DNA from: Desulfovibrio piger
Lineage (GTDB): Bacteria > Desulfobacterota > Desulfovibrionia > Desulfovibrionales > Desulfovibrionaceae
Assembly: GCF_012843875.1 (NCBI RefSeq)
Contig: NZ_JABAFY010000024.1
Coordinates: 1 to 39,696 of the forward strand
DNA: 39,696 bases
Direction: 5' to 3'
Shown here: piece after piece, positions 28,050-36,447 of the stretch
Numbering within the stretch: the stretch's first letter is position 1
Layout of the letters: every line of letters starts with the position of its first letter
Notes under the pieces: model-generated
Told to the model about the DNA's origin: nothing
Database searches by the model: none
Seen by the model: the letters and a program-made list of their open reading frames with translations, nothing else
Made by a program: the position numbers and the translations under genes

Positions 28050-29279
28050 ATGCGCGTACTTCATACATCGGACTGGCATCTTGGCCGCTCGCTTTTCGGC
28101 CAGAAACGCTACGAGGAATTTTCGGCTTTCCTGGACTGGCTTGCCCGTACCTTGCAGGAAAAAGAAGTGGATGTCCTGGTCGTTTCCGGGGACATCTTCG
28201 ATAGCGGCACGCCCAGCAACAGAGCCCAGCGCCTGTATTATGATTTTTTGCGGCAGGTCTATCTTTCCTCCTGCCGACATGTGGTCATCACTGCCGGCAA
28301 CCATGATTCGCCTTCCATGCTGGGGGCTTCGCGCGAGATCCTGCAGGTGCTGGATGTCCATGTGGTGGGCAACCTGCCCGAAGATCCCACGGAAGAGATC
28401 AAAGTCCTGCGCGATGCCCAGGGCAAGGTCGCGCTCATCGTCTGTGCCGTTCCCTTCCTGCGCGATGCCGACATGCGTCTGGTGGAAGAAGGGGAGAGCA
28501 GCGGCGACAAGGAAAGCAAGATGCAGGAAGCCATCCGTCGGCATTACGCGCAGGTCCTTGAAGAGGCGGCGGCGCTGCGGGACCGCCTGGCACCTGACGT
28601 CCCCCTGCTCTGTATGGGCCATCTGTTCACTGCCGGAGGCCAGACCGTTGATGGCGATGGCGTGCGTGACCTCTATGTGGGCTCGCTGGCGCATGTCCCG
28701 GCGTCCATCTTCCCGCCGTGCATAGACTATCTGGCTCTGGGCCATCTGCATGTGCCGCAGCGGGTAGGAGGCATGGAGCATATGCGCTACAGCGGCTCGC
28801 CCCTGCCCATGGGCTTTGGTGAGGCCTCGCAGCCCAAAAGCGTTTGCCTGGTAGATTTTACCGGGCGTTCGGCCCGTGTGGAGCTGCTGCCTGTGCCGGA
28901 ATTTCAAAAGCTGGAGCGCGTGAGCGGCTCCATGTGCGAGATACTCGGCCGCCTGGCAACACTGCGGGACAGCAACAGCTCCGCCTGGCTGGAAGTGGTC
29001 TATACCGGCGATGATCTTGAGGGCAGCCTGCGCCAGCAGGTAGAGACGGCTGTGGCCGGGAGCGGGCTGCGCGTCCTGAAGATCCGCAATGCACGTCTGC
29101 TGGACAGCCAGCCAAGCCTGGACGATACGGGCAGGAACCTTGAAGAGCTGAGCGAGACGGAAGTTTTTTCGCGCTGCCTTGCAGCCCGGAAGATAGAAGG
29201 CTCCCAGGCCGACTTGCTCATGCGCCTGTACGGCGAGATCCTCACCGCCATGCACGAAACCGACAGTAACGCCGAATAG
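28050..29279 (+). CDS. sbcD: Nuclease SbcCD subunit D (Mre11-like)
   Basis: Metallophosphoesterase nuclease that, with SbcC, cuts DNA hairpins and protein-blocked ends. The 409-residue product has the phosphoesterase motifs in order: HTSDWHLG (5-12), VVSGDIFDSG near 44-53, TAGNHDSPS near 81-89, MGHLFTAGG and LALGHLHVPQ. The C-terminal 130 residues form the capping and SbcC-binding part. ATG 28050 is the first start; its ribosome site is weak. sbcC follows after 8 bp, so the two are co-transcribed. Confidence 0.95.
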   Translation: MRVLHTSDWHLGRSLFGQKRYEEFSAFLDWLARTLQEKEVDVLVVSGDIFDSGTPSNRAQRLYYDFLRQVYLSSCRHVVITAGNHDSPSMLGASREILQVLDVHVVGNLPEDPTEEIKVLRDAQGKVALIVCAVPFLRDADMRLVEEGESSGDKESKMQEAIRRHYAQVLEEAAALRDRLAPDVPLLCMGHLFTAGGQTVDGDGVRDLYVGSLAHVPASIFPPCIDYLALGHLHVPQRVGGMEHMRYSGSPLPMGFGEASQPKSVCLVDFTGRSARVELLPVPEFQKLERVSGSMCEILGRLATLRDSNSSAWLEVVYTGDDLEGSLRQQVETAVAGSGLRVLKIRNARLLDSQPSLDDTGRNLEELSETEVFSRCLAARKIEGSQADLLMRLYGEILTAMHETDSNAE

Positions 29280-29287
29280 GGGCCGCC

Positions 29288-32200
29288 ATGCGTATCCAGA
29301 ACATACGTTTCCAGAACCTCAATTCCCTGACCGGCATCTGGGAGATAGACCTCACCAGGCCGGATTTCGTATCCGCCGGTATCTTTGCCATCACCGGCTC
29401 CACGGGTGCCGGCAAAACGACCATCCTGGACGCCATCTGTCTGGCCCTGTACGGGCGGACGCCGCGGCTCAAGACCCTGAGCGACAGCGAGAACGAGATC
29501 ATGTCCCGCCAGACCGGGGAATGCATGGCGGAGGTGGTCTTCCAGATCGCCTCCGGGCGTCGTTACCGTTGCCACTGGAGCCAGCGGCGGGCCAGGAAAT
29601 CCCCGGAAGGCAGGCTCCAGGCGGCACGGCACGAGATCGCGGATGCGGACAGCGGCCAGATCATCTGTGCCCAGAAAAGGGATATGGCCAGAGTGGTCAC
29701 CGAGATCACCGGCCTGGACTTCGACCGTTTCACCCGTTCCATGATGCTGGCGCAGGGCGGTTTTTCGGCCTTTCTGGATGCTTCGGCCGATAGCCGGGCG
29801 CCCATCCTTGAAAGCATCACCGGCACGGAAAAATACAGCCGTATCTCCATGCTGGTGCACGAACGGCACCGGCAGGAAAAGCTCCTGCTGGAGGACATGC
29901 GCAAGGAACTGGCCGGCAAGCCCCTGCTGCCTGCGGACGAAGAGCAGGCCCTGCGGCAGCAGCTGTCCCGGCTGGAAGAGCAGGGCCGTCAGTCCAGGAG
30001 CCAGGCGCAGCAGCTGCAGCAAGCCTTGCAGTGGTTGCAGGGGCTCGATACGGCCCGGAGCCAGCTGGCCCAGGTAGAAGTGGAAGAAGAAAAATTGTCC
30101 CTCCGGGAACAGGCATTCCGTCCGCAGGCTTTGCGGCTGGAGCAGGCCCAGCGGGCCGCCCGGCTGGAAGGCAGCTATTCTGCCTTGCTGCAGTTGCGCC
30201 ACCAGCAAAGTCTGCTGACAGAGCAGCGGCAGAGCCACGCTACGGAGCTGCCCCGTTTGCAGGAAAAATTGCAGGAAGCCCGGCACAAGCAGGAGGAGTA
30301 CGCCCGTCAGCTTGAACAAGCCAAAGCGGAGCAGACCCGCCAGACGCCGTTGCTGCATCAGGTCCGGGCCCTCGACATCCAGCTGGAAAGCTCGGAAAAG
30401 GAAGTGCGCCGCGTCCTGCTGGAAGTGCGCCAGCAGGAGCAGGCCCTTGCCTCCTTGAAGGCCCGTCGCGACAGTCGGCGGCAGGCTCTCGACGACCTCC
30501 TCCGGGAGCAGGCCGCCGTGGAGAACTGGCTGGGGAGCCATGCGGCAGATGCCGGACTGGTAGAGCAGCTGAGCGGCATCGAGGCCGGTATCCAGCGGGT
30601 GCATGACCTTGAGCAGAAGCAGCAGCAACGGAATATGGCCCTGCAACAGATCAGCCAGCAGCTGGAGAATGGAAAAGCCCGGCTGGCGGAACGTCTCCGG
30701 CGTCAGGAAATCGCCGCTGCCGAACTGGCGCAGCTAGAGAGCCGGCGGCAGCAATTGCTTGAAGAAAAAGAAAAACTTCTGGAGGGCCGTTCCCTGCTCC
30801 AGTGGCAGGAGGAATACAACGGTATCCAGAAAAAGATCCTGCTGTTACAAGCTGTTGAAAAATCTCTGAAGGATGTTTTCCTGTACCATACCGAGGTGCG
30901 GCGCTGGCGGCAGAAGTTGCAGCAGTGGCAGGAACAGCACCAGCAAAGCAAGGCTCTTCTAGAACAGCAGCAAGCTCTGCGGGATGCATTGGAGATCTCG
31001 CTGGCGAGCCTGGAACGTGAACGTATGCTGGCCCTGCGTATCGCCAGCCTGGAACAGCATCGTGCTTCTCTTGAGGAAGGACATGCCTGCCCGCTGTGCG
31101 GCTCTCTGGAACACCCCTACCTCCTGCAGGGCCTGCCGGCTTCCGACAACTGGCAACAGGTGGAAGATGTTCGCCGGCGCTTCACGGTGACGGATCAGCA
31201 GTGTGCCGCCTTGCGGGAACGGTTGACGGGCCTGGAGCAAAGTCTGCTCGTTGGAATGGAGGATGCCCGGTCGCTTCAGGACAAGCTCCAGGAAGCGCAG
31301 AATTATCTTGCCCAGCTGGCAGAGAAGGCCGGGTTGCCTTCCCTGCTGCGGGAATCTCCGGAAAATGCCGTCACGTTCGTGCGGGAACAGCAGAGCAGGA
31401 TGGACGAATTCCTTCGGGAGCTCTATCAGCGGATCTCCACAGCAGACAAGCTCGAAAAGGCCTGCCAGATGCTGGAGAGCAATCTTCCCCGTCTGCAGGA
31501 ACAAAAGACGATGCTGGATCAGACCGTCGAACGGCTCAAGCATGAGCTGGACATGGTCACTGCCGAACAGCAGCGAGTACGGCAGGAAGCCGGGCAATTG
31601 CAACAAGAGGAAGAGCAGGGGAAACAGACGCTTGATACGATGCTGGCTGCCTACGGTCTCGGCACAACCGATACCGAACTCTTGTCCATCTTGTCTGTCT
31701 TGAAGGCCCGCCGTACGGAGAGGGAACGCCGGACGGCAGAGATGACGCGCCTGACCGCTTCGCGGCAGGAGCTCGAGCTGTCGGCAGGCCAGCATGATCA
31801 GGAAGTGAAATCGCAGCAGGCTCATCTGGAATCGCAGCAACGGGAAGCCCGTGAAAGGGAAGGGCAGTGGAAAAAGCTGCACGAGCAGCGTCTGGCGCTG
31901 TTTGCTGAAAAAGATGTCCAGGAAGTCGAAGCCGATCTGGCCCAGGCCGTGTCACGGGATGAACAGCGGCTTGCCGATCAGACCGCCGCAGTCAGCAGGA
32001 TGTCGGATGTCGTCACCATGACGGAATCCGCCATCAGAGAAAAAGATGCCTTGCTGGCCAGCATAGCCGAACAGAGCGTGCATGCCGGGCAGGCCTTTGC
32101 ACAGGGCTTGGAGCAAGAAGCCTTCGCCGATGAGCGGAGCTTTTTGCAAGCCTGTCTGCCCGCAGAGGAACGGGAAAGCCTGGAGCGTCTGTCACAGGAA

Positions 32201-32980
32201 CTGCACGCAGCCCGCATGGAACTGGCAGGGCGGGGCAGGGCGGCCAGGGAACATCTGGCCACCGAGACCGCGAAGGCCCTGACGACAAAGAACAGGGAAG
32301 AGCTGGGGCAGGAGCTGGCAGTACTGGAACAGCATCAGGCAGCGTTGCAGCAGGAACAGGGCTCCTGCCTGCAACGACTGGCGGACAATGAGCGTTTGCG
32401 GCAGGAGCAGCGCGTACTCGTGGAGCGCATCGAGCAGCAGGAACGTGTGTTCGAACAGTGGTCCGCGTTGCAGGAGCTGATAGGTTCCGCTGACGGGAAA
32501 AAATTCCGGAACATCGTCCAGCAGATGAATCTTGAGTTGATGGTCGCCCATGCCAACCGCCAACTGGTCAAAATGACTGACCGTTATTTGCTGGAAGTGG
32601 GCAACGGGACGCTGGAGCTCAATATTCGCGACAATTACCAGGCCGGGGAGCTGCGCAGTACCAAGAATCTTTCCGGTGGAGAAAGCTTCCTTGTCAGCCT
32701 GGCCCTAGCCCTGGGGCTCTCCCAGATGGCCAGCCGTACTACCCGGGTCGATTCACTGTTCCTTGATGAAGGTTTCGGCACGCTGGATGAGGATGCCCTG
32801 GATACGGCACTGAGTACCCTGGCCAGCCTGCAGCAGCGAGGGAAACTCATCGGTATCATCTCCCATGTGCAGGGATTGAAGGAGCGGGTCCCCACCCAGA
32901 TAGAAGTCCTTCCCATCGGGGGTGGCAGAAGCCGCATCCTTGGTCCCGGGTGCCGGAGCAAAACAGATCTTGATAATTGA
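29288..32980 (+). CDS. sbcC: Nuclease SbcCD subunit C (Rad50-like ATPase)
   Basis: SMC-like ATPase partner of SbcD. The 1,230 residues show an N-terminal ATPase half with Walker A GSTGAGKT (37-44), long Gln/Glu/Leu/Arg-rich coiled coils (about 190-590 and 620-1050), a central zinc hook CPLC at 601-604, and a C-terminal ATPase half with signature NLSGGESF near 1127 and Walker B SLFLDEGFGTLD near 1156-1165. It is somewhat longer than E. coli SbcC (about 1,050) because of longer coils. AGGGG precedes the ATG. A long near-palindrome lies just downstream of the stop. Confidence 0.96.
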   Translation: MRIQNIRFQNLNSLTGIWEIDLTRPDFVSAGIFAITGSTGAGKTTILDAICLALYGRTPRLKTLSDSENEIMSRQTGECMAEVVFQIASGRRYRCHWSQRRARKSPEGRLQAARHEIADADSGQIICAQKRDMARVVTEITGLDFDRFTRSMMLAQGGFSAFLDASADSRAPILESITGTEKYSRISMLVHERHRQEKLLLEDMRKELAGKPLLPADEEQALRQQLSRLEEQGRQSRSQAQQLQQALQWLQGLDTARSQLAQVEVEEEKLSLREQAFRPQALRLEQAQRAARLEGSYSALLQLRHQQSLLTEQRQSHATELPRLQEKLQEARHKQEEYARQLEQAKAEQTRQTPLLHQVRALDIQLESSEKEVRRVLLEVRQQEQALASLKARRDSRRQALDDLLREQAAVENWLGSHAADAGLVEQLSGIEAGIQRVHDLEQKQQQRNMALQQISQQLENGKARLAERLRRQEIAAAELAQLESRRQQLLEEKEKLLEGRSLLQWQEEYNGIQKKILLLQAVEKSLKDVFLYHTEVRRWRQKLQQWQEQHQQSKALLEQQQALRDALEISLASLERERMLALRIASLEQHRASLEEGHACPLCGSLEHPYLLQGLPASDNWQQVEDVRRRFTVTDQQCAALRERLTGLEQSLLVGMEDARSLQDKLQEAQNYLAQLAEKAGLPSLLRESPENAVTFVREQQSRMDEFLRELYQRISTADKLEKACQMLESNLPRLQEQKTMLDQTVERLKHELDMVTAEQQRVRQEAGQLQQEEEQGKQTLDTMLAAYGLGTTDTELLSILSVLKARRTERERRTAEMTRLTASRQELELSAGQHDQEVKSQQAHLESQQREAREREGQWKKLHEQRLALFAEKDVQEVEADLAQAVSRDEQRLADQTAAVSRMSDVVTMTESAIREKDALLASIAEQSVHAGQAFAQGLEQEAFADERSFLQACLPAEERESLERLSQELHAARMELAGRGRAAREHLATETAKALTTKNREELGQELAVLEQHQAALQQEQGSCLQRLADNERLRQEQRVLVERIEQQERVFEQWSALQELIGSADGKKFRNIVQQMNLELMVAHANRQLVKMTDRYLLEVGNGTLELNIRDNYQAGELRSTKNLSGGESFLVSLALALGLSQMASRTTRVDSLFLDEGFGTLDEDALDTALSTLASLQQRGKLIGIISHVQGLKERVPTQIEVLPIGGGRSRILGPGCRSKTDLDN

Positions 32981-33013
32981 TAATCGCTCTTGCTTATAGC
33001 AATAAAAATGACG

Positions 33014-33063
33014 AAACTCCAGAAAACGGCCCAAAATCGATTTTAAGCCGTTTTCTGGAGTTT
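33014..33063. repeat. Near-perfect 50-bp palindrome after sbcC
   Basis: The arms 33014-33030 and 33047-33063 are perfect 17-base reverse complements. The 16-base centre contains the palindrome aaaatcgatttt, so almost the whole 50 bp is self-complementary. No good T-run follows (tttatgatt), so it is at best a weak terminator for sbcDC. DNA of this kind can extrude as a cruciform. Confidence 0.75.
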
Positions 33064-33280
33064 ATGATTATTGGGTCGAAAAAAAATTTTTAAGGGCTTA
33101 AAATCAAAATTTGAGCTATATGTTTTTGAGAATGGTTCCGAAAAATTTGATCCCTGCAGCGCGTGCGATATGGATACCGGACATATACGGTCGGCCTGCT
33201 CTTTTGAATCCCTTTTTCTTAAAGTTCTACATTAACTTTTTGCAAGAATTGTTTTCTCTGCCGTCCTGTCAGAGAGCATC

Positions 33281-33310
33281 GTCCAAAAATTGTCCACCTG
33301 TCCAAAAATT
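33281..33310. repeat. 11-bp direct repeat upstream of the rpsA promoter
   Basis: gtccaaaaatt occurs at 33281-33291 and again at 33300-33310, a 19-bp period (about two helical turns), with related gtcc elements between. It lies some 40-70 bp upstream of the candidate -35 box, a position suited to an activator site. Confidence 0.45.
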
Positions 33311-33348
33311 AGCCATATCCTGTGCCGGAATTGCTGCCAGCATCTTTG

Positions 33349-33377
33349 TTGTTTTCTGGCGGTGAATGCGCTATATA
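33349..33377 (+). promoter_or_regulatory. Candidate rpsA promoter
   Basis: TTGTTT (33349-33354) and TATATA (33372-33377) are 17 bases apart. Transcription would start near 33384, leaving a leader of about 40 nt with AAGGAG at 33406-33411. Confidence 0.5.
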
Positions 33378-33421
33378 AGGGGACTTCACAGGAAATTATT
33401 TGTTTAAGGAGCAAATATACC

Positions 33422-34885
33422 ATGACTGACGAAAAGAATCTGTCCACCTTCGAAGAAGGCAGCGAAGACTTCGCCGCCATGTTCGCGGCCCAGGAAGCCG
33501 GCACTGTGCGCCTGCAGCCTGGTCAGAAAGTGACGGGCACCATCATCACCATCACCGGTGACTCTGTCTTTGTGGATGTGGGCATCAAGCTGGATGGTAT
33601 CATGGACCGCAAGGACATTCTCGATGCCGAAGGCAACGAAAGCGTTGCCCCCGGTGACAGCATCGAAGTCTATGTTGTGGGTACCTCCGCTGGTGAGATC
33701 CGTCTGTCCCGCTCCATGAGTGGCGCCGGTATGGCCGCCCTGGAAGACGCCCGCGACGCCGGTGTGCCCGTGGATGGCCGCGTGACCGGTACCTGCAAGG
33801 GCGGTTACACTGTCAGCGTGATGGGCAAGAATGCCTTCTGTCCCGGCAGCCAGATGGACAGCGTGAGCGTGGCTGACGCCGAAGCTCTGGTGGGCCGCAC
33901 CATGCAGTTCCTCATCATCCGTGTGGAAAACCGCGGCCGCAACATCGTGGTTTCCCGCCGCGCCCTGCTGGATCGCGAACGTCAGGAAAACCTGGAAAAG
34001 GTCCTGGCTTCCCTTAATGTGGGCGATACCGTGGAAGGCCGCATCACCCGTCTGGCCTCCTTTGGTGCCTTCATGGAACTGGCCCCCGGTGTGGAAGGCA
34101 TGATCCATCTTTCCGAACTCTCCTGGTCCCGCGTGAACAGCGCTGACGAAGCTGTGGCCGTGGGCGACATGGTGCGCGCCAAGCTGCTGTCCGTCAGCAA
34201 GGACGACAAGGGCCGCACCCGCATCTCCCTGTCCCGCAAGAAGGCTGAAGGCGATCCCTGGCTGCAGGCCGCTGACCGTCTGGCCGCCGGTACCGTGGTG
34301 GAAGGCAAGGTCGTGCGCATCGCTCCCTTCGGTGCCTTCGTGGAACTGCTGCCCGGCGTGGAAGGCCTGGTGCACCTTTCCGAAATGTCCTGGACCAAGC
34401 GCGTGAACAAGGCCGAGGACGTGGTGAACGTGGGCGACGTGATCTCCGTCAAGATCAAGGAGATCAATGTGGAAAGCCGCCGTATCTCCCTGAGCCTGCG
34501 TGACGCCGAAGGCGATCCCTGGCAGGATGCCGACCAGCGTTTCGCTGCCGGTACCGTGGTGACCGGTACGGTGGAAAGCCGCAGCCAGTTCGGCCTGTTC
34601 GTGAGCCTGGCTCCCGGCATCACCGGTCTGCTGCCCGCCGGCGTCATCAAGAACGCCAAGAACAGCGGTGAATTCTCCAAGCTGGACAAGGGCGACAGCG
34701 TGACCCTGGTCGTGCAGTCCGTGGATACCACTGCCCGCCGCATCAGCCTGGCCCCCGAAGGCATGGAAGAAGCTTCCGCCGCCGAAGACAAATCCTGGAA
34801 ACAGCACACCAGTTCCGCTCCCAAGGATGCCGGTATGAGCATCATGGCACAGGCTTTGCAGAAGGCTCTGCAAAACAAACGCTAA
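33422..34885 (+). CDS. rpsA: Ribosomal protein S1 family protein, five S1 domains
   Basis: RNA-binding protein of the small ribosomal subunit that recruits mRNA, or an S1 paralog. The 487 residues contain five S1 repeats starting at about residues 31, 115, 197, 287 and 373. The third and fourth are canonical (VEGRITRLASFGAFMEL, VEGKVVRIAPFGAFVELLPG); the second is divergent. E. coli S1 has six repeats in 557 residues. An acidic N-terminus (FEEGSEDFAAMF) precedes repeat one. AAGGAG lies ten bases before the ATG. Codon use is strongly biased, as in highly expressed genes. degP follows after 14 bp. Whether this is the main S1 or a second copy cannot be told from this window. Confidence 0.88.
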   Translation: MTDEKNLSTFEEGSEDFAAMFAAQEAGTVRLQPGQKVTGTIITITGDSVFVDVGIKLDGIMDRKDILDAEGNESVAPGDSIEVYVVGTSAGEIRLSRSMSGAGMAALEDARDAGVPVDGRVTGTCKGGYTVSVMGKNAFCPGSQMDSVSVADAEALVGRTMQFLIIRVENRGRNIVVSRRALLDRERQENLEKVLASLNVGDTVEGRITRLASFGAFMELAPGVEGMIHLSELSWSRVNSADEAVAVGDMVRAKLLSVSKDDKGRTRISLSRKKAEGDPWLQAADRLAAGTVVEGKVVRIAPFGAFVELLPGVEGLVHLSEMSWTKRVNKAEDVVNVGDVISVKIKEINVESRRISLSLRDAEGDPWQDADQRFAAGTVVTGTVESRSQFGLFVSLAPGITGLLPAGVIKNAKNSGEFSKLDKGDSVTLVVQSVDTTARRISLAPEGMEEASAAEDKSWKQHTSSAPKDAGMSIMAQALQKALQNKR

Positions 34886-34899
34886 GGAGTGTGCCCTGT

Positions 34900-36342
34900 A
34901 TGAGGATTAAACACTTTCTCCCTGCCGTGCTGACTCTTGTCCTGTTCACGGCAGCGCAATTCGCCCAGGCGGCCAGCCTTCCTGAGTTCAGTGAACTGGC
35001 TGCCAAATGCGGCCCGGCTGTCGTCAACATCAGTGCGGAGCGGACCTCCCCGGCTGCGGCCGGTCCTGAGGAATTCTTCGGCGAGATGTTCCGTGGCATG
35101 CCGCCGGGAGCGGACCGCTTCTTCGAATTCTTCGGCGGTCCCAATGCGCGCGGAAAGCGTCCTCCGCAAAAACAGATGTCGCGTGGTTCCGGTTTCATCA
35201 TCTCGCCTGACGGCTACATCGTGACCAACTATCACGTGGTGGCCGATGGCGACAGCATCCAGGTGACGCTGGACGAAAGCAACGGCAAGACTGCCCCTCT
35301 GACGGCCACGGTCGTGGGGACGGACGAAGATACTGACCTGGCTCTGCTCAAGGTCGAGGCCAAAAAGGATCTGCCTTTCCTCAAGTTCGGTGATTCCGAC
35401 GCCCTGCTGGTAGGGGAATGGCTGCTGGCCATCGGCAATCCTTTTGCTCTGGACCACACGGTCACGGCCGGCATCCTTTCGGCCAAGAACCGTAATATCC
35501 ATGCCGGTCCGTTTGACAACTTCCTGCAGACGGATGCCTCCATCAACCCCGGCAACAGCGGTGGTCCGCTGCTGAACATGAAGGGTGAGGTCATCGGCAT
35601 CAACACGGCCATCATCGCCAGCGGGCAGGGGATCGGCTTTGCCATCCCCAGCAACATGGCGGCTGGCATCGTGGAGCAGATCAAGAGCGGCAAAAAGGTC
35701 AGCCGCGGCTGGATCGGTGTGACCATCCAGGATGTGGATGAAAATACGGCCAAGGCCCTTGGCATGGAACATCCTTCCGGTGCCTTGGTGGCCAGTGTCC
35801 TGGACGATGAACCGGCGGCCAAGGCCGGCATCGAAGCCGGTGACGTCATCACCAAGGTCAACGGCAAGAGCGTGGAAGACGCCTCGGCCCTGCTGCGAGC
35901 CATTGCGGCCCACAAGCCCGGCACTTCGGTGACCCTGGACGTGTGGCGCAACGGTAAGGCCGTGACCATGGATGTGACGCTGGGCGATCGCCAGACCGGC
36001 GTCAACAGCGGCAAGCCTTCCGAAGCCGGCCAGAAGCAGCAGAATCAGGGCCAGCTCGGCCTGACGGTGCGTCCCATCAAGGATGAGGAGCGCCGCGAAC
36101 TGAAGCTGGAAGGCAAGGGTGGCCTGCTGGTCCTGGATGTGGATCCCAGCAAGCCTGCTGCCGAAGCCGGTGTCCGCCCCGGTGATGTCATCGTCAAGGC
36201 CAACCGCCAGGCGGTGTCTTCGCCCGAAGACCTGTCAAAGATCGTGGCAGGCGAGGGCAGCAAGCGAGGCGCCGTCATGCTGCAGATCAACCGTCGTGGT
36301 GAGAACATCTTCCGCGCGGTTCCTGTCAGCAGCGGAAAATAA
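34900..36342 (+). CDS. degP: Periplasmic serine protease DegP/HtrA
   Basis: Envelope protease and chaperone for misfolded proteins. The 480-residue protein has a signal peptide cut near AQA (residues 22-24), a trypsin-like domain with catalytic His112 (NYHVV), Asp146 (DTDLALLK) and Ser220 (NPGNSGGP), and two PDZ domains (about 265-350 and 385-470) joined by a Gln/Gly linker. ATG 34900 is chosen because AAGGAG lies ten bases upstream; an in-frame GTG at 34891 is only one base from that site. It is co-transcribed with rpsA (14 bp) and closed by a strong terminator. Confidence 0.96.
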   Translation: MRIKHFLPAVLTLVLFTAAQFAQAASLPEFSELAAKCGPAVVNISAERTSPAAAGPEEFFGEMFRGMPPGADRFFEFFGGPNARGKRPPQKQMSRGSGFIISPDGYIVTNYHVVADGDSIQVTLDESNGKTAPLTATVVGTDEDTDLALLKVEAKKDLPFLKFGDSDALLVGEWLLAIGNPFALDHTVTAGILSAKNRNIHAGPFDNFLQTDASINPGNSGGPLLNMKGEVIGINTAIIASGQGIGFAIPSNMAAGIVEQIKSGKKVSRGWIGVTIQDVDENTAKALGMEHPSGALVASVLDDEPAAKAGIEAGDVITKVNGKSVEDASALLRAIAAHKPGTSVTLDVWRNGKAVTMDVTLGDRQTGVNSGKPSEAGQKQQNQGQLGLTVRPIKDEERRELKLEGKGGLLVLDVDPSKPAAEAGVRPGDVIVKANRQAVSSPEDLSKIVAGEGSKRGAVMLQINRRGENIFRAVPVSSGK

Positions 36343-36360
36343 TCCGGATATGCAATCGAG

Positions 36361-36392
36361 AGAGGGGGGCTTGAAGCCCCCCTCTTTTTTTT
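36361..36392 (+). terminator. Terminator after degP
   Basis: A 10-bp stem (agaggggggc at 36361-36370, gcccccctct at 36376-36385) with a 5-base loop runs into a string of T ending at 36392. It clearly ends the rpsA-degP unit. Confidence 0.93.
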
Positions 36393-36400
36393 CCCGGGGC

Positions 36401-36429
36401 TTGCGGGTCGACAGGGTAAACGATAGAAA
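36401..36429 (+). promoter_or_regulatory. Candidate pgm promoter
   Basis: TTGCGG (36401-36406) and TAGAAA (36424-36429) are 17 bases apart, just after the degP terminator and 18 bp before the pgm start. The leader would be very short, about 12 nt, holding the AGGAGG site only in part, so this call is tentative. Confidence 0.3.
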
Positions 36430-36447
36430 GGGGCAGGAGGATACATC

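Larger units (their letters stand above)
32981..33421. other. 441-bp AT-rich intergenic region between sbcC and rpsA
   Basis: No gene is supportable here. It holds a 50-bp near-palindrome (33014-33063), a downstream segment able to pair alternatively with it (33095-33105), an AT-rich stretch, an 11-bp direct repeat (33281-33310) and a promoter-like sequence for rpsA (33349-33377). An open frame at 33111-33365 has no ribosome site and no recognisable product, and I do not call it. Confidence 0.7.

Noticed and set aside
29860..32450. Repetitive Gln/Glu/Leu-rich stretch that could be mistaken for tandem repeats.
   Set aside because: It is the coiled-coil of SbcC, with the zinc hook in its middle.
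33039..33105. Idea that the alternative pairing is a classical attenuator for rpsA.
   Set aside because: The best rpsA promoter lies downstream of it (33349), so the fold would not be in the main rpsA transcript. Kept only as an observation.
33111..33365. An 84-codon plus-strand frame between sbcC and rpsA.
   Set aside because: No ribosome-binding site, no family resemblance, and it overlaps the repeats and promoter of rpsA.
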